Below the pieces are notes generated by a model, which had not been told where the DNA came from, did no database searches, and saw nothing but the letters and a program-made list of their open reading frames with translations. Shown piece by piece: positions 36,901 through 48,134 of a stretch of DNA of 64,000 nucleotides. The stretch is from Catenaria anguillulae PL171 (Eukaryota > Blastocladiomycota > Blastocladiomycetes > Blastocladiales > Catenariaceae), in NCBI GenBank assembly GCA_002102555.1, contig MCFL01000042.1, forward strand, positions 124,001 through 188,000, in the 5' to 3' direction. The translations under genes were made by a program, and so were the position numbers. Position 1 is the first letter of the stretch. Each line of letters starts with the position of its first letter.

Positions 36901-39087
36901 GACTTGTCCTCTGAATACGCCCACAACTCCTCCTCAGCGTCGGCTGCTTGCGCTTGGGCAATAAGACCATGGAGAATGTCGATTGGGAGACGCGTGTCGG
37001 TACCCTTGAGCGCTGAGAATCGAGCACCACGCAACACTTGCTTTTCAACGGCCACATCTTGAATACGCCGCCACATGACTGCATTGAACAGCTTGGATGC
37101 ACATTCGAGTAGGGTGATGGGTCGCATGGCGTCAACGTCGCCTGTGTAGCCCTCTGCCTTTTTTGGCGTCAGGTAAATGACCCCATATCGCCACTCGCTC
37201 GGCACCCAGTCCGCCAAATACATGTCAGTGAACAAGCGCGCCAGGATTTTGTGCCCAATGGTTCCGAGTGCAGCGTAGTGGCGGTGTCGAAGTCCTGTTG
37301 CCCCGGGGCCTTGTCAATGTCTATAGAACACAAGACGTGAGCAATGTCCTCGGGTATAACCTCCTTCTCCACCCCATCCCACCACGATTCGTGGATCCAA
37401 TGCAGTGGTTGCAATGCTCGGCGGATCGACGCTGGAGCCTGGTCTACGTTCCCATGTTCCTCTTGTCCGAAGCAGCCTTGCCAGTGAGCGGCTGTCGCAT
37501 CCATGACCTCGCTCGGAAGCAGCTTGATGCCGTCTGCAGTCACTACCCGGTCCAGGCAGTTGGGTGGTCGTTTTCGCTCCATGACTGATCGCATGACAAC
37601 CCCGGTCTTGACGCCAAACTTTTCCGTTCGCGAGGCCACTGCAGCGTCGATCTGCTCCCTTTTTGCCTTTGCCGTCTCTGTTGCTACAATCTCAAGCAGT
37701 CGTTCTTTTTCACGCACCAGGTCTTCATGCGAGGATTCCGTACCAAACGCTGGCGCCACTCGGCTGAGCGCATCACGTTCTTTAACAGTCAAGTTAGTGG
37801 AAGGGTCGTCAAGCAAGCGTCGCAGCGCGCCGAGCGCCAATGCCGAATCCGTCTTGCTCTCTGGTGGCTTCAAAACAGATCCGTACGACTCGGAGGCACA
37901 ACGCTTCTTGTGAGGCAATCGTGCACGGCTGGCAGCCAGATTACATTCTCAAACAGGTACCATCTGTGCCCAATTGGCAGTGTTGGGTCGAGAACGGGCG
38001 GAAGTTGATCGTTGTTGCTGCTCCCGAGTGACTCGGCATCAACCCATGCTGGGAAGGTGTCGGCGTTGTCGATTCGAATTCCCAGATCTGTGCACACTCT
38101 GGAGACGAACGCGGCCCATGACTTGCCAGTTAGACGGTTCTCATCGAGTACGTACCTGGCAGCCTCTTGTCGGGCTTGTTGCCGTAGGTGAGCAAGGTCA
38201 CGGTCCAGTCGGAGCGCAAGTGCCGTTTGAAGAACAAGTCGCGCATGGTCAAAGCCCCGGGCGTTGACGATTGACATGGCAAGGACGTCATGTGTGATGG
38301 TTGGCGAGACAAAGACACGGTCCAGGCGTCCACCAGCCTCGTGCGTGCTCACAGCCATATCCAGATGCACTGCAAGGTCCAGGAGCCCGTTTCCAAGCGC
38401 GACCGCCTCCAACGGGCGGCTTGCAGCGTCCTCCCGCTCGTTTGTGTCACCCGCAACCAGTAGCAGCTCGCCCCTTGCATCCGCCATCTCTATCTCAACT
38501 CGTAGGCGTTGGACCAGCGACGCACGAATGGTTGGGTCTTGAGGTGGCGCATAAATGCCAATAATGCGCAGCCGGAAGTCGCCACGGCCCTGGAGCGTGA
38601 ACGCCATCATGTACCCGTCGTAAACAGACCATCTGCCAACGTAGCTCTCAAGTCTTGGGTCTATCGCAACCAATACACCAGATCCCTGTGCACGTGAGTC
38701 GTCGTGTGTGACCTTGATCATCCATTCTTGGTCGAGCGCCGCACAGTTCAGCCCGCGGGCTCCCTTGTCGGACAATTTGGTCTCCGTAGTTATCACAATG
38801 CCCACACGTTGTTGCTGTGCGTAGTTGAGGGTCTCGCCAAGTCGGTCGTGCGCTTGGGAGCCGCGGATGTTGGCGACTAGGATGTTGACAGGGTAATTGG
38901 CGTGTGTTGAGCGGGAATCAGCATCGATATTGTTGTAACTTGGTCGGAGTTTTGCAGTCTGTGGTTGCCGCCAACGCGGTTTCCGTCTATTAGTAAAGAT
39001 ATTCTGCGACGAAGGTGAAGCAGTACCGAGAGCCATTGTTCGATCCGGTAAATCCGAGAAGCTGTTATGTCGGCCGGGTGGAGCCAT
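33946..39087 (-). pseudogene. LINE-B ORF2: AP endonuclease, reverse transcriptase, RNase H
   Basis: The start ATG at 39087-39085 overlaps the ORF1 stop as TAATG. The endonuclease (about 38940-38050) has 'VANIRGS', 'TTETKLS', 'LLVAGDTNERED' and 'GGRLDRVFVSP'. The reverse transcriptase (about 37300-36450) has 'MRPITLLECASKLFN', 'SEDKSKAFDTVPHHF', 'GIPQGGVETPFLWNAFYD' and YIDD near 36545. RNase H (about 34910-34480) keeps all four acidic positions: 'WTDGS', 'CPEIAAV', 'FSDSAV' and 'NERADELA'. The zinc block 'CVLCGALDNQQHWLKC' follows. Frames change near 37900, 37230, 36560 and 36230; these are single-base slips that could be decay or consensus errors. Copia interrupts it at 33946. Confidence 0.85.
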
Positions 39088-39420
39088 TATTGAGCTTGGG
39101 GAATGTCAGCCGTTTGGTCGCCAGACTCCCTTGTCTCGCCAATCATGTCATGCGCTCCATGCTGCCGCGGTCGCAGTCGGTCTCGGCTTCTTGCAATGGC
39201 TCCGGTTCTGTCTGCACGGTGCGCTGGTGGGACTGGCGTCAATTCGCGGTCACGTCTCGAACTTTCTTCCTCGTCATCCGCCACCGTCCCTGTTTTCTGG
39301 CGCTTGCGTCCACGCGAGTCCTCTCTAGACAAATCCGAGTCAACTGACTCAGATCGACGTGCAGTCATCGGCCTCGCACCCTGCTTCGCCCGCATTTCCC
39401 TCGACTCACCGGGCGGCTCC
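39087..39420 (-). pseudogene. LINE-B ORF1, C-terminal remnant
   Basis: An open frame from about 39420 to the TAA at 39089-39087 encodes a highly charged Arg/Asp/Ser-rich segment with no knuckle. It overlaps the ORF2 ATG as TAATG. The N-terminal part is missing. Confidence 0.65.
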
Positions 39421-39768
39421 GTGTTGGGGTACAGTCAGGTACGCATTCTGTTTTCGTCCCCTCGCTATCCCCTACTGCTGTCTCTGCGCTTGTGGCGTAA
39501 TCTTTCCTAGTCCTTCAATGCTTGCTGTTCATTTGACATGGTTCCCCCTCGCTTGTGCTCGAACGTTCTTGGCTCATTTTTGCATATTGTTTATGTTGTG
39601 CAACTGTGATGTGGTTGAGTGTTGATTTTTGGATTCTGTTACTCCTCTTCTGTTTACATCCTCTTTTCGCTTGTCTTGGATCTGTGACTTTCCTGCTCTT
39701 GTACCTTCTTTCAAGGCTTCAGTGTCGGTTTTCAGCTTCAATACATGTGGTAGTGTTCAAAAAAAAAA
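39421..39768 (+). mobile_element. LINE-D, plus-strand 3' stub of the LINE-A/B family
   Basis: Starts in the last codons of ORF2 ('GVQSGTHSVF...' region), then a 3' UTR that matches LINE-A except for an internal deletion of about 80 bp, and a 10-A tail at 39759-39768. No target duplication links its two flanks: the right flank is LINE-E reverse transcriptase and the left is LINE-B ORF1. The junction is therefore rearranged. Confidence 0.8.
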
Positions 39769-41815
39769 GATGTCGTAAAACGCATTCCAGAGAAATGGCG
39801 ATTCCACAGCTCCCTGTGGTATACCCCTGTACAGGTCAAAGCCGTCCTTGTTGCCATTCACCGTGATGACTGATGCCGTCCTGTGTGTCAGTAGGTTGTC
39901 ACAGTAGAAGTCAACAAATCGCTGAGGAAGTTTGATGCGTTCCAAGGCAAGGCGGACGAAGGAGTGAGGGACCATGTCGAATGCCTTCGACTTGTCTTGG
40001 AGTAGGCCCAAAGCTCGTCCGCGGAACCAGCCGTCTGCGCTTGGCCCATCAGCCCGTGCAACACGTCAATTGGAAGGCGAGTGTCTGTGCCGCGCAGGGC
40101 AGAGAAACGCGCACCACGCAACACCCCATGCTCTGCTGCGACCGCCGTGATTCAAGACCAAAAGACCAAGTTGAGCAGTTTCGACGAGCATTCCAGCAGC
40201 GTAATGGGCCTCGTGTCGTCAACGCGACCCGTGTAGCCATCTGGTTTTTTGGGCGTGAGGTAAATCACTCCGTGGCGCCAGTTTGAAGGTACCCAATTCG
40301 CGGCATACATGTCCGAGAACAGGTCTGCTAAGAGTTGCTGCCCAATCCGTCCCAACGCCGTGTAGTGCCAGTATTGGAGTTTCGTTTCGCCGGGGGCTTT
40401 GTCCACGTCCACTCGTGCAAGGACAGTTGCCACATCGCCAGCCTGACAGCATCGTGTACTGGTTGCCAAACGCTGTCCTCGACGTGGCTGATAGGTTGGA
40501 TCGTTTGTCGTAGACTGTCAGGCGCAGAAGCGAGGTCACCAGGCTCTTGGTAATCAAACGCCTGCGATACTTGCTCCCGCACTGCCGCCTTCACCGCCAT
40601 TGGGTCCAGAACAATGTCGTCATCACTCTAAATGCGGTCAATGGTGGCCGGCGCCCTCTGGCGATCGAGGTATGACCGCAACACAGAGCCAGGTCAGGTC
40701 GAGAAGCGTTCAGCCTGTGCTTGGATTGCAACTTCAATCTTGCGAGCCGTAGCTGCTTTATGCTGGTCGCGCTGGTCGGCCAGCAGACGTGCACAGGTCG
40801 ACTGCAATTGTTCCAAGGTCGCGGGAAATTCCAGTTCAGGTGCCACACCAGCAAGCAGAGCCTTGAGCTTTCATCCACCATCTGTTCCGGGTCGACCATC
40901 AACAGGTTCACAACAGCAAGGGCCCTTGTCCGTTCCGAGGGCACCCGTGGTGGGCGAGCAATCTGTCCCGCACCGCATCCTGCCCCACGGCGTCTGTGTG
41001 GAAGGCATGTGTGTGCAGCGTGGGACATGGCGATTTCAAAGGCTTTCCAGCGTTCGCGGATATCAACCGAACGGTCAGTCACCACAGCCATTTGTTCATC
41101 CATTGGGTCGTGTGCAGGGGCGTGAGGTGGCATGCAAGGTCAACCATCCCAATGGCGGTCAGGAGGGAATCTAATGGTCGATGGCGGGCATCGTCGCGCT
41201 CTTTGAAGTCCCTAAGCGCCATGAAGAGCTCACTGCGTTTGTCGGCACCTGCCACTTCGCCTCGGATGCATTGCACAAGCTGGCTGCGAATTTGATTGTG
41301 GCTTGGCGGCGCATGCAGGCCCACTACTCGTAGCTTGAAGCCCTCCCGCCCTTGGATTGTGAACGATACAAGATACCCCGAGTACACTTGCCACCGACCA
41401 ACAAATGCCGCAACGGGCTCGTGCATTGCAACCAGGACTCCCGACCCATTCGGCCGGCTTTCATCATGTGCTACCCTGATAATCCATTCTTGCTCCAGTC
41501 GGTCGTCGTTGTGCAGCGCCATTACTCCTTTTGTGCCAATCTTTGTTTCCGTGAGAATCACAATTCCCGTGCCCAGTTGAGTTGCTCGGTTCAGGGTTGT
41601 AATCAAGCGATTGTGTGCTATGGAGCCGCCAATGTTTGCAGCCAAGATATGCGAGGGGTATTTAGGGGAGTGTTGTTATTGTCGTAGCGTGATTTTGAAT
41701 GTATCTGAGCTGTTGTTTGTGTCTGAGTCTGACTTCCAATCGTTACACCTGCAGTTTTGCCCCGCCGCCATGGTTTGGCAGCGGGATCGGTTGAGACAAG
41801 AGGGGCTCCTATCAT
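39769..41815 (-). pseudogene. LINE-E ORF2 remnant: endonuclease and partial reverse transcriptase
   Basis: Starts at the ATG 41815-41813 overlapping the ORF1 stop. After one frame slip near 41645 the endonuclease reads 'AANIGGSIAHNRL', 'ILTETKIG' and 'LRVVGLHAPP'. The catalytic GD(T/F)N site has decayed to 'LRDFKERDD'. Several frame breaks follow. The reverse transcriptase (40470-39769) has 'YLTPKKPDGY', 'DKSKAFDMVP' and 'GIPQGAVESPFLWNAFYD', and ends before the YIDD box. Confidence 0.75.
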
Positions 41816-43112
41816 TGAGGAGAGGCACTACTCTGCGTTCCAGTGTTAGGCGAAAACCCGAGCGGTGCCGAGAGTGTGCGTGGCAAGCTTAGATCAAGCG
41901 TTGCTACCAGACTTGAGCTCGCGGTCCCTGACTCTGTACCACTAGGTAGAAAGATGGCCGACATGGAGGCTGCCCTGTCGTGTAACTTCGGGCGGTTGGT
42001 CGCGCGGTACGGCGCTGGGCCTCGGAATGAGTCTTCCGTTAAAGTCGGGTACGATTTGGCTCTCAATTTGCTGTTGATCAGTGCTTCCAGCGAGGCGATG
42101 AGTGTCTGGCCAACCGTGCTAACTTCGGCCGCCATTTTATCTGAGAGAATTCCAGCGACCTCCTGGGCCACCGCTGTTGTTGCTCGTTGAGACGATTGCT
42201 CCAGTCGCACGTTGTCCTCCCCATCGACGTCCATGTTGTTGCGAATTCCGCTTTGGCCCACCAGCTTCGTGAGATTGAGGACCGCCTCGCGCAGAAGCGA
42301 AACTTGTTCAATTTGTTCCCGCCACACTCGCTTCTCCTCCTCGTGCTTGTCCTGCTGCTCCTTGAACAGTTGCATGAAACGCCGTTCTTGGGCCTTTGAG
42401 TCAGCGCGCATGATTTCGACAAAGCCGGCCATGGTCAAGTCGGCACCCCTATTGGCTGCCAATCCCTCACGCTGTTGTTGTTGTTGGCCGCCTCCATTGC
42501 CCCGTTGTCCGGCAACAACCGCTCCTTGTCCAGCACCAGCCGCTCCCGGCCTGTTCTTTTGAGGCATCACCCCTGCTGCTGCCGCCTGTGCAAATGGGAC
42601 CCCGGGTTGCACGCGGGGATTCGCTGCTCCTTGCCCATGCTGCCTCTGTTGTTGCCGAGCGGGGAAGATGTCACGCGCACGTTCGCGTTGGATCCGTTGC
42701 CGTTCACCGCAATTAGTTGACAGGTGATCGGGGGAGTAGCACGCGCCACAGAGCTTTGTTTCACGTCCAAAGTACCGCAAGCAGAGGCCAATGAGAGAGT
42801 GGTGTCCGTTGAATTCTAGCCTTTGCGCCTTGTCTTCTGGGTTGTCCAATAACCAATGCACAATCGAGAAATGCCGGCCACGGTTGTTGTCTGTGCGGAT
42901 CACCTTGCCTGCAAATTTTTGGCGGTCAATGACAGCAAGTGCGTCCTTTGGCACGATAATTGTGAGTGTGCGTGCAGCGTCCTCGAATTGTGACTTCCAA
43001 TCCGCTATGGCCCGATATGCCGACAGGTAGTTGCGACCGACGAAAACAGGCTTGCTGGCCAAGGCGTCCTCCATGTCTGCTTCGCTCTCAAACGACACCC
43101 TCATGAAGCGGC
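41812..43112 (-). pseudogene. LINE-E ORF1, gag-like RNA-binding protein, 5'-truncated
   Basis: About 430 codons remain. The N-terminal piece looks like the end of an RRM-like fold ('RVSFESEADMEDAL'). A zinc knuckle-like block 'CGACYSPDHLSTNC' follows near residue 120. Then come a Gln/Gly/Ala-rich linker and a probable coiled coil ('AQERRFMQLFKEQQDKHEEE'). The stop TGA overlaps the ORF2 ATG as ATGA at 41815-41812. The element is cut upstream by the Gypsy LTR. Confidence 0.75.
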
Positions 43113-43325
43113 TGTTGGCGTGCTTGCATAGGTAAGACTAGAAGGTCATCAAGCACGGGTAGTATATAATACTAAACGACCCAGAATTATCTGGAGAGCT
43201 AACCATGGGTTGGTGCCCAACTGCTGGGTCACGGATCACAAACACAAACACACAACAACTCAATAACTCATCACATGCACACACGTGAACGGCATACACA
43301 TACACTCTCCTACACAACCCCAACA
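43113..43325 (-). repeat. Gypsy 3' LTR
   Basis: 213 bp; its right edge is preceded, in element orientation, by a purine tract (43326-43337 on plus as pyrimidines). Confidence 0.93.
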
Positions 43326-43337
43326 TCATCCCCTCCC
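43326..43337 (-). promoter_or_regulatory. Gypsy polypurine tract
   Basis: On the minus strand the sequence next to the 3' LTR is GGGAGGGGATGA, a typical plus-strand primer site. Confidence 0.65.
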
Positions 43338-43375
43338 AGCGGTAGCGATACTCTGGAGGTGAAGAACTCTTCCAA

Positions 43376-46300
43376 TCATAAATCAAACCGGCGACCAAGC
43401 ATGACGCGACGCGTCTTCTTCTTTGGTTCCGACTCGGGCTCGCCCGCTTTGGTCTTGCCTGGTGTTGGCAACGGACGGTCCTTGGCAGCTTGAGTCGCCC
43501 AGTACTTGACAATGATTTCCTCAGTATCAAACTGCGACGCGTGTTCCCATGTAGCGTCCTCGAGTGGGTAGCCTGCCCACTTGATCAAGTATGAGTACGA
43601 CTTGTCCTTGCACACACGGTGGTCCAACAACTTTTCGACCACAAACGACTCGGCGGAAATGTTGCCTTCCAGAGAAACCAAACGCAGCTGGTCGGCGGGA
43701 GCGCGCTGTGCTACAATGTCACCAGTGCGATCCCTGAGCAGGTATGCGCCGCCAGCATTCCGCCGAACCACCGTGTACGGGCCCTCAAACTTGGGCTCCA
43801 TGTTGCTTCCCTTGACAACGACCTTGCGCATGACGAGCGCGCCTGGTGGGAATTCCTCGTGCACAATCCGATGCGACTTGATGAACTGCTCATATGCCCT
43901 CTTGGAGTAATGCTGTGAGCGCTCAGCAACGGCGGGCCAAACAACACGGGCCATATGCTCAGCCAAGCGGCCCAACTCGTCAAAGGTGACGGGTTTCTTT
44001 GCGTCCGGCCAGGATGACGCGGACGGCGGGACTGGTGCGCGCGCAGACATGAGCGAGAATGGCGTTGATCCATGGCGACGGTGCACGGTCTGGTTGTACC
44101 AAAATTGGACAGCCTTGAGGCGGTCGGGCCACTCAGGGACATTGCCCTTGACCTCGGCAAAGAGCTTGGTCTTGATGGTCCGGACAAGACGCTCGGCGCG
44201 CCATTGGCCTTTGCGTTGTATGCCGTAATCTTGCGGTGTTCAAAGCCCAGTTTGGAGGACAAGTGGGCAATTACCGCGTTGTCAAACTCGCCGCCATTGT
44301 CTGATTGGATGATGGCGGGAATCCCAAAGTCACAGCAGAGCTTGTACAAACGGTCACCGACCTCCTCGGCACGCTTGGACTTGAGCGGGTACAGCCACGC
44401 GAAACGGGTGGCAATGTCAATGACGAGCAAAGCGTAGTTGAAACCATCCAGAGTCATGTTGCACGTGAACAGGTCGATCGCGAGATGATCCATGGGCAGT
44501 GCGGCGTGAATCATTTGCGGCGGGTGGTAGCCGCGCGTCCGGACTGTGTGCCGCTGACAATCGATGCATTGCTGGGCATAGTTGCGGCAGTCGCGGAGCA
44601 TGTTTGGCCAGTACTTGCCATCGTGAATGAGCCGTGACTTGAGCGCAAGTCCCGACGCATGACCGTGAGCATGGGCAGACGTAAGGGCGGCTTGGCGCTC
44701 CTCAACCGGGGTGATCGGTCCGTCATGTTGCCCATCAAGCACGTCGGTGAGCTGTGGCTGTTGGTTTGCGTCGACGGCAGCCAGGACGAGATCGGCGTAC
44801 TCGTTGCAAAATGCTGGGCGAATGGGGCCGAGCTTGATTGGCAATGCTTCGTGCGCGAATGCTTCCCTGACAAGGATTTGCTGCAACATCCCAGACGCTC
44901 CCTCGGACCAGTCGAGTGGCTCGACAAACTCGGCGGCAAGCGAGTAATCCGCCTTGCTTCCACGCGCTTCTTGCACATCCAACAAGGTGTCCATGGCTTT
45001 GGTCTCCCGACGAGTCTCCTCGGGCGACTTGTTGTCCCAAATGATCGACTCCGCCAGCAGGGCGGCCACTTGGTCGACATGCATGTCGACAGGCTCCAAA
45101 CCCTCTTGCTCCTCGTCGTCAATCTCCATGAAATCCTCGTTGACCTCCTCGGCAATGGCCGAAACAACCTCTTGAACCTGCTCGTCGAGCGATTGTGCCT
45201 GAGCCCCACCCCCTCCCAAGCTTGCGTCCACCTGAATTGGAGACGAGTGAATGTCGAAACGGGTCTTGAAGTCGCTGTATGCGGCCGCGCCGTCCGTGGG
45301 TACCGGATAAAGGCGTGATAAGCAATCGGGCAGGACATTGAGGATGCCGGGGATGTGCACAACATCAAACGGCAACTCGAGCAACTTGTCGAGCCAGTTT
45401 TCGAGCATGGGCGTGAGCTTGGGCTGCGAAAAAAATGTGTTGGAGCGCCTCGTGGTTTGTGAAAAGGGTGAACCGGCGACCCGAAACAAAGTAACGGAAC
45501 TTATCAAGCGCGAAAATGATGGCACGGAGCTCCTTGCGGGTGGCAGAGTAGTTGCGCTCCGACTTGGAGAGGGCCCTCGAGGCCATGGTGATGTATCTGG
45601 GTTCGTCACACGATCCCTGGAACAGTACGGCGCCAACGCCCACATTGGAGGCGTCTGTGGCGACAAAGAATGGCTCGTCCTACTTGGGTGCATGCAGCAC
45701 TGGCGCCGATGCAATCATGTGCTTGAGCGTGTTGAACGCATCCTCGCACTCGATGGTCCAGTCGTCGTTTGTGATGACGGTCGCGAATTGTAACGCGTCA
45801 AGTGGAGCGGCGACAGTGGCCATGTTGATCATAAAGTGCCGCAGGTAATTGACGGTTCCAAGGAGCGACTGCACCTGCTTGCCAGTCGTGGGGCGTTCCA
45901 AACCCTGGATGTCAATGATCTTGGCCGGCGCAGGGCGAATCGCGCCGTTGCCGATCACATGGCCAAGGTAATGGATCTTGGGACGGTACCAGTGGCACTT
46001 GGACGTTTTGATGCGGAGGTTGAACTGGTTGAGGCGGTGCATGACTTCAATCAAATGAATTGTGTGCTCCTCGACCGACATGCTGAAAATGACAAGATCG
46101 TCAATGTACACGCGAACGTAGGGCAAGTCGGCAAAGATGGACTGCATGACCCGCTGGAATTGCGACGACAATGCCTTGAGGCCGAATGGTGCCCGCTTGA
46201 AGCGGTACTGCACACCTTGCCATTTGAAACAAAGGTACTTGCGAGAACGGCCAGAAACGCGGAATTGGTGGAACGACGCATAAAGATCAATGGACGAAAA

Positions 46301-48134
46301 CACCTTGGCGGCGCATGCCTCGTCGAGATGGTCAAAGATGAGCGGAAGAGCGTGCGAGTCGTCGGGAGTAATGTTGTTGATGACACGCGGGTCCAGGCAA
46401 ACACGATAGCCAGTGTGGTTACCCCGCGCATCCTTCTTCTCCACCACCACCAAATTCAAATTCCATGGCGACTCAAACTCGTTACGCTCAATCACATCCT
46501 CATCCACTCACGTGCCCACCTGCCCTTCCACGACAACATTCTTTTCGTGCGTGAATTGGCACTCCCGCTCATGCACGGGGCGTTCTTTGCCTGGCAGAAT
46601 GTTGACATCGACCGTGGACAGCGGGTGGGTGCAAGCATTGCCCTTTGGAATGGACGCGTTCTCGTCGATCAGGCGCTGGACGTTGTCTGGGAGCGCACGA
46701 TGAGCGATGGTTGATCCTCAAAGGGGTCTTCAATCCAGATGGACGCGGTCCGCTCGGTCCAATTTCACGGATCGAGCGCGGGCTGTGCCTGAGGCTGTTG
46801 ATCCAACAAATCAAACGACACGAGATCGACCGTTGAAGCGAAGGAGCGTATCGACAATGCCGAGGCATGGCGACAGGCCGCCGATCCCACGGATGGCCAT
46901 GGGCTCGGGCGGCGGTCGAACGTGGTCGCGGAAATGGTTGGCATATTGCTTGGGAGTACATTGCGGTCACTGCCCGTGTCCAAGCGACACGTGAGCGTGG
47001 TCGGGGTGAGCGCCTTGAATTGTAAACGGCCGGTCGATGCATGGAGCTGATCATGCAGCTCAGAATCAGGTGGACAGTTGAGGCGCGGGCCTGAACGGCG
47101 GACCGCAATCACTGGCGACAGCTCGGCATTCACCTCAATTCGCTTTGGTGAAGCAGAACGAGTATCATGGGCAACAATTGGTGTATTTCTTGCAACAACA
47201 CGTTCACAGGCGGATCAGCAGCCGAGGGCTTGCGCTGGTCAGCCGGCGGATTGCCCGATACCACTGCACAAATGTCCTGCGACTCAACCAATTGGTCCTT
47301 GAGCTCGTCGTGGTTTGCTGGCAGCTTGCCCGATACCATTGACAAAACTCTGTGCGTTGCAAGAATGCCAACAGGGGACGTCAGCTTTGTCCGCATGACA
47401 ATTGCGGGTGCAATGGTGTTGCACGTACATTCTTCAATCGCATCATGCATGGTCTCGTCGGCGGTGGCAACCAAATTGGACGTGCCAGCCAAGACTCGGT
47501 CGAATTCCGTTCCACGCTGCTCCTCACCGCCATTCAAGGATGACGGATCAGGCAAGGGTGAGGTTTGACCAGCCCTGACCGGGTTCCTGTTGCCAACAGC
47601 CTCCTCCAAAGCACTCTGCACTGGCACCTCGTCTCCCCCCTCACAGACCCAAACAATGCGCCGGCCAACAGAGACTGCGTTCCTCTTGATCCTGGCCAAC
47701 ACCTCGGTATCCAAATGATCCGAGAAACCTCGCGCAAACGAGGGGGACAAGTGTGCCCACGAGCAAAGGAACGCATCGGCCACCGTGGCCATTCGTACAC
47801 CCTCAAAATCCTGATCGCTTGCCACGGCGTCCATGAATGCCTTGATACGGCGCATGTACTCGAGCGGCTCGGACAGCTCGGCCTTCTCAAACTTGGCCAT
47901 GAGGCCATCGAGGAATGCGGCGCCGGTGCCCTCGTCGATGATCTTGGCCAATGAGCCAAAGTCGTGCTCGTTTTCAGGCAAGGCCAAACGAGCGTGGCCA
48001 AACACTCGGCCAAACTTGTTGTAGGCTGTGATCTTGTTGCACTTGACAGTCGGATGGTTGGGAATTTCCGACACGTCTAGATCCGAGGCCATGGAGCAGG
48101 CCGCACAATCATGCTCGATAAAACGAATGCGCAT
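43376..48134 (-). pseudogene. Gypsy Pol region: protease, RT, RNase H, integrase, chromodomain
   Basis: The minus strand carries 'CRLDTGSDRNVLP' (protease, about 46985), the RT with 'YRVCLDPRVINN', 'FKRAPFGLKALSSQFQRVMQ' and 'VYIDDLVIFS' (about 46100), and RNase H 'ALSKSERNYSATRKELRAI' (about 45540). The integrase follows with 'CIDCQRHTVR', 'MDHLAIDLFT' and 'IIQSDNGGEFDNAVIAHLSS' (about 44340-44250). The last 90 residues are a chromodomain ('YLIKWAGYPLEDATWEHASQF') before the stop at 43376. Chromodomains steer chromoviral integrases to modified chromatin. Several single-base frame slips separate these domains. The N-terminal 47130-48134 segment is open but not recognised. Confidence 0.85.

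Larger units (their letters stand above)
33946..39420 (-). mobile_element. LINE-B, main portion right of the copia insertion
   Basis: Minus-strand non-LTR element with the end of ORF1, then ORF2: endonuclease, reverse transcriptase, RNase H and zinc-binding region. It continues left of the copia element at 25731. The 5' end is lost: homology stops inside ORF1 at about 39420, where a LINE-D 3' stub in the opposite orientation abuts it. Confidence 0.85.
39769..43112 (-). mobile_element. LINE-E, decayed non-LTR element cut at both ends
   Basis: Minus strand. The 5' side is cut in ORF1 by the Gypsy LTR at 43113, and the 3' side is cut in the reverse transcriptase at 39769 by LINE-D. It is related to LINE-B but has an ORF1 of its own. 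Confidence 0.8.
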
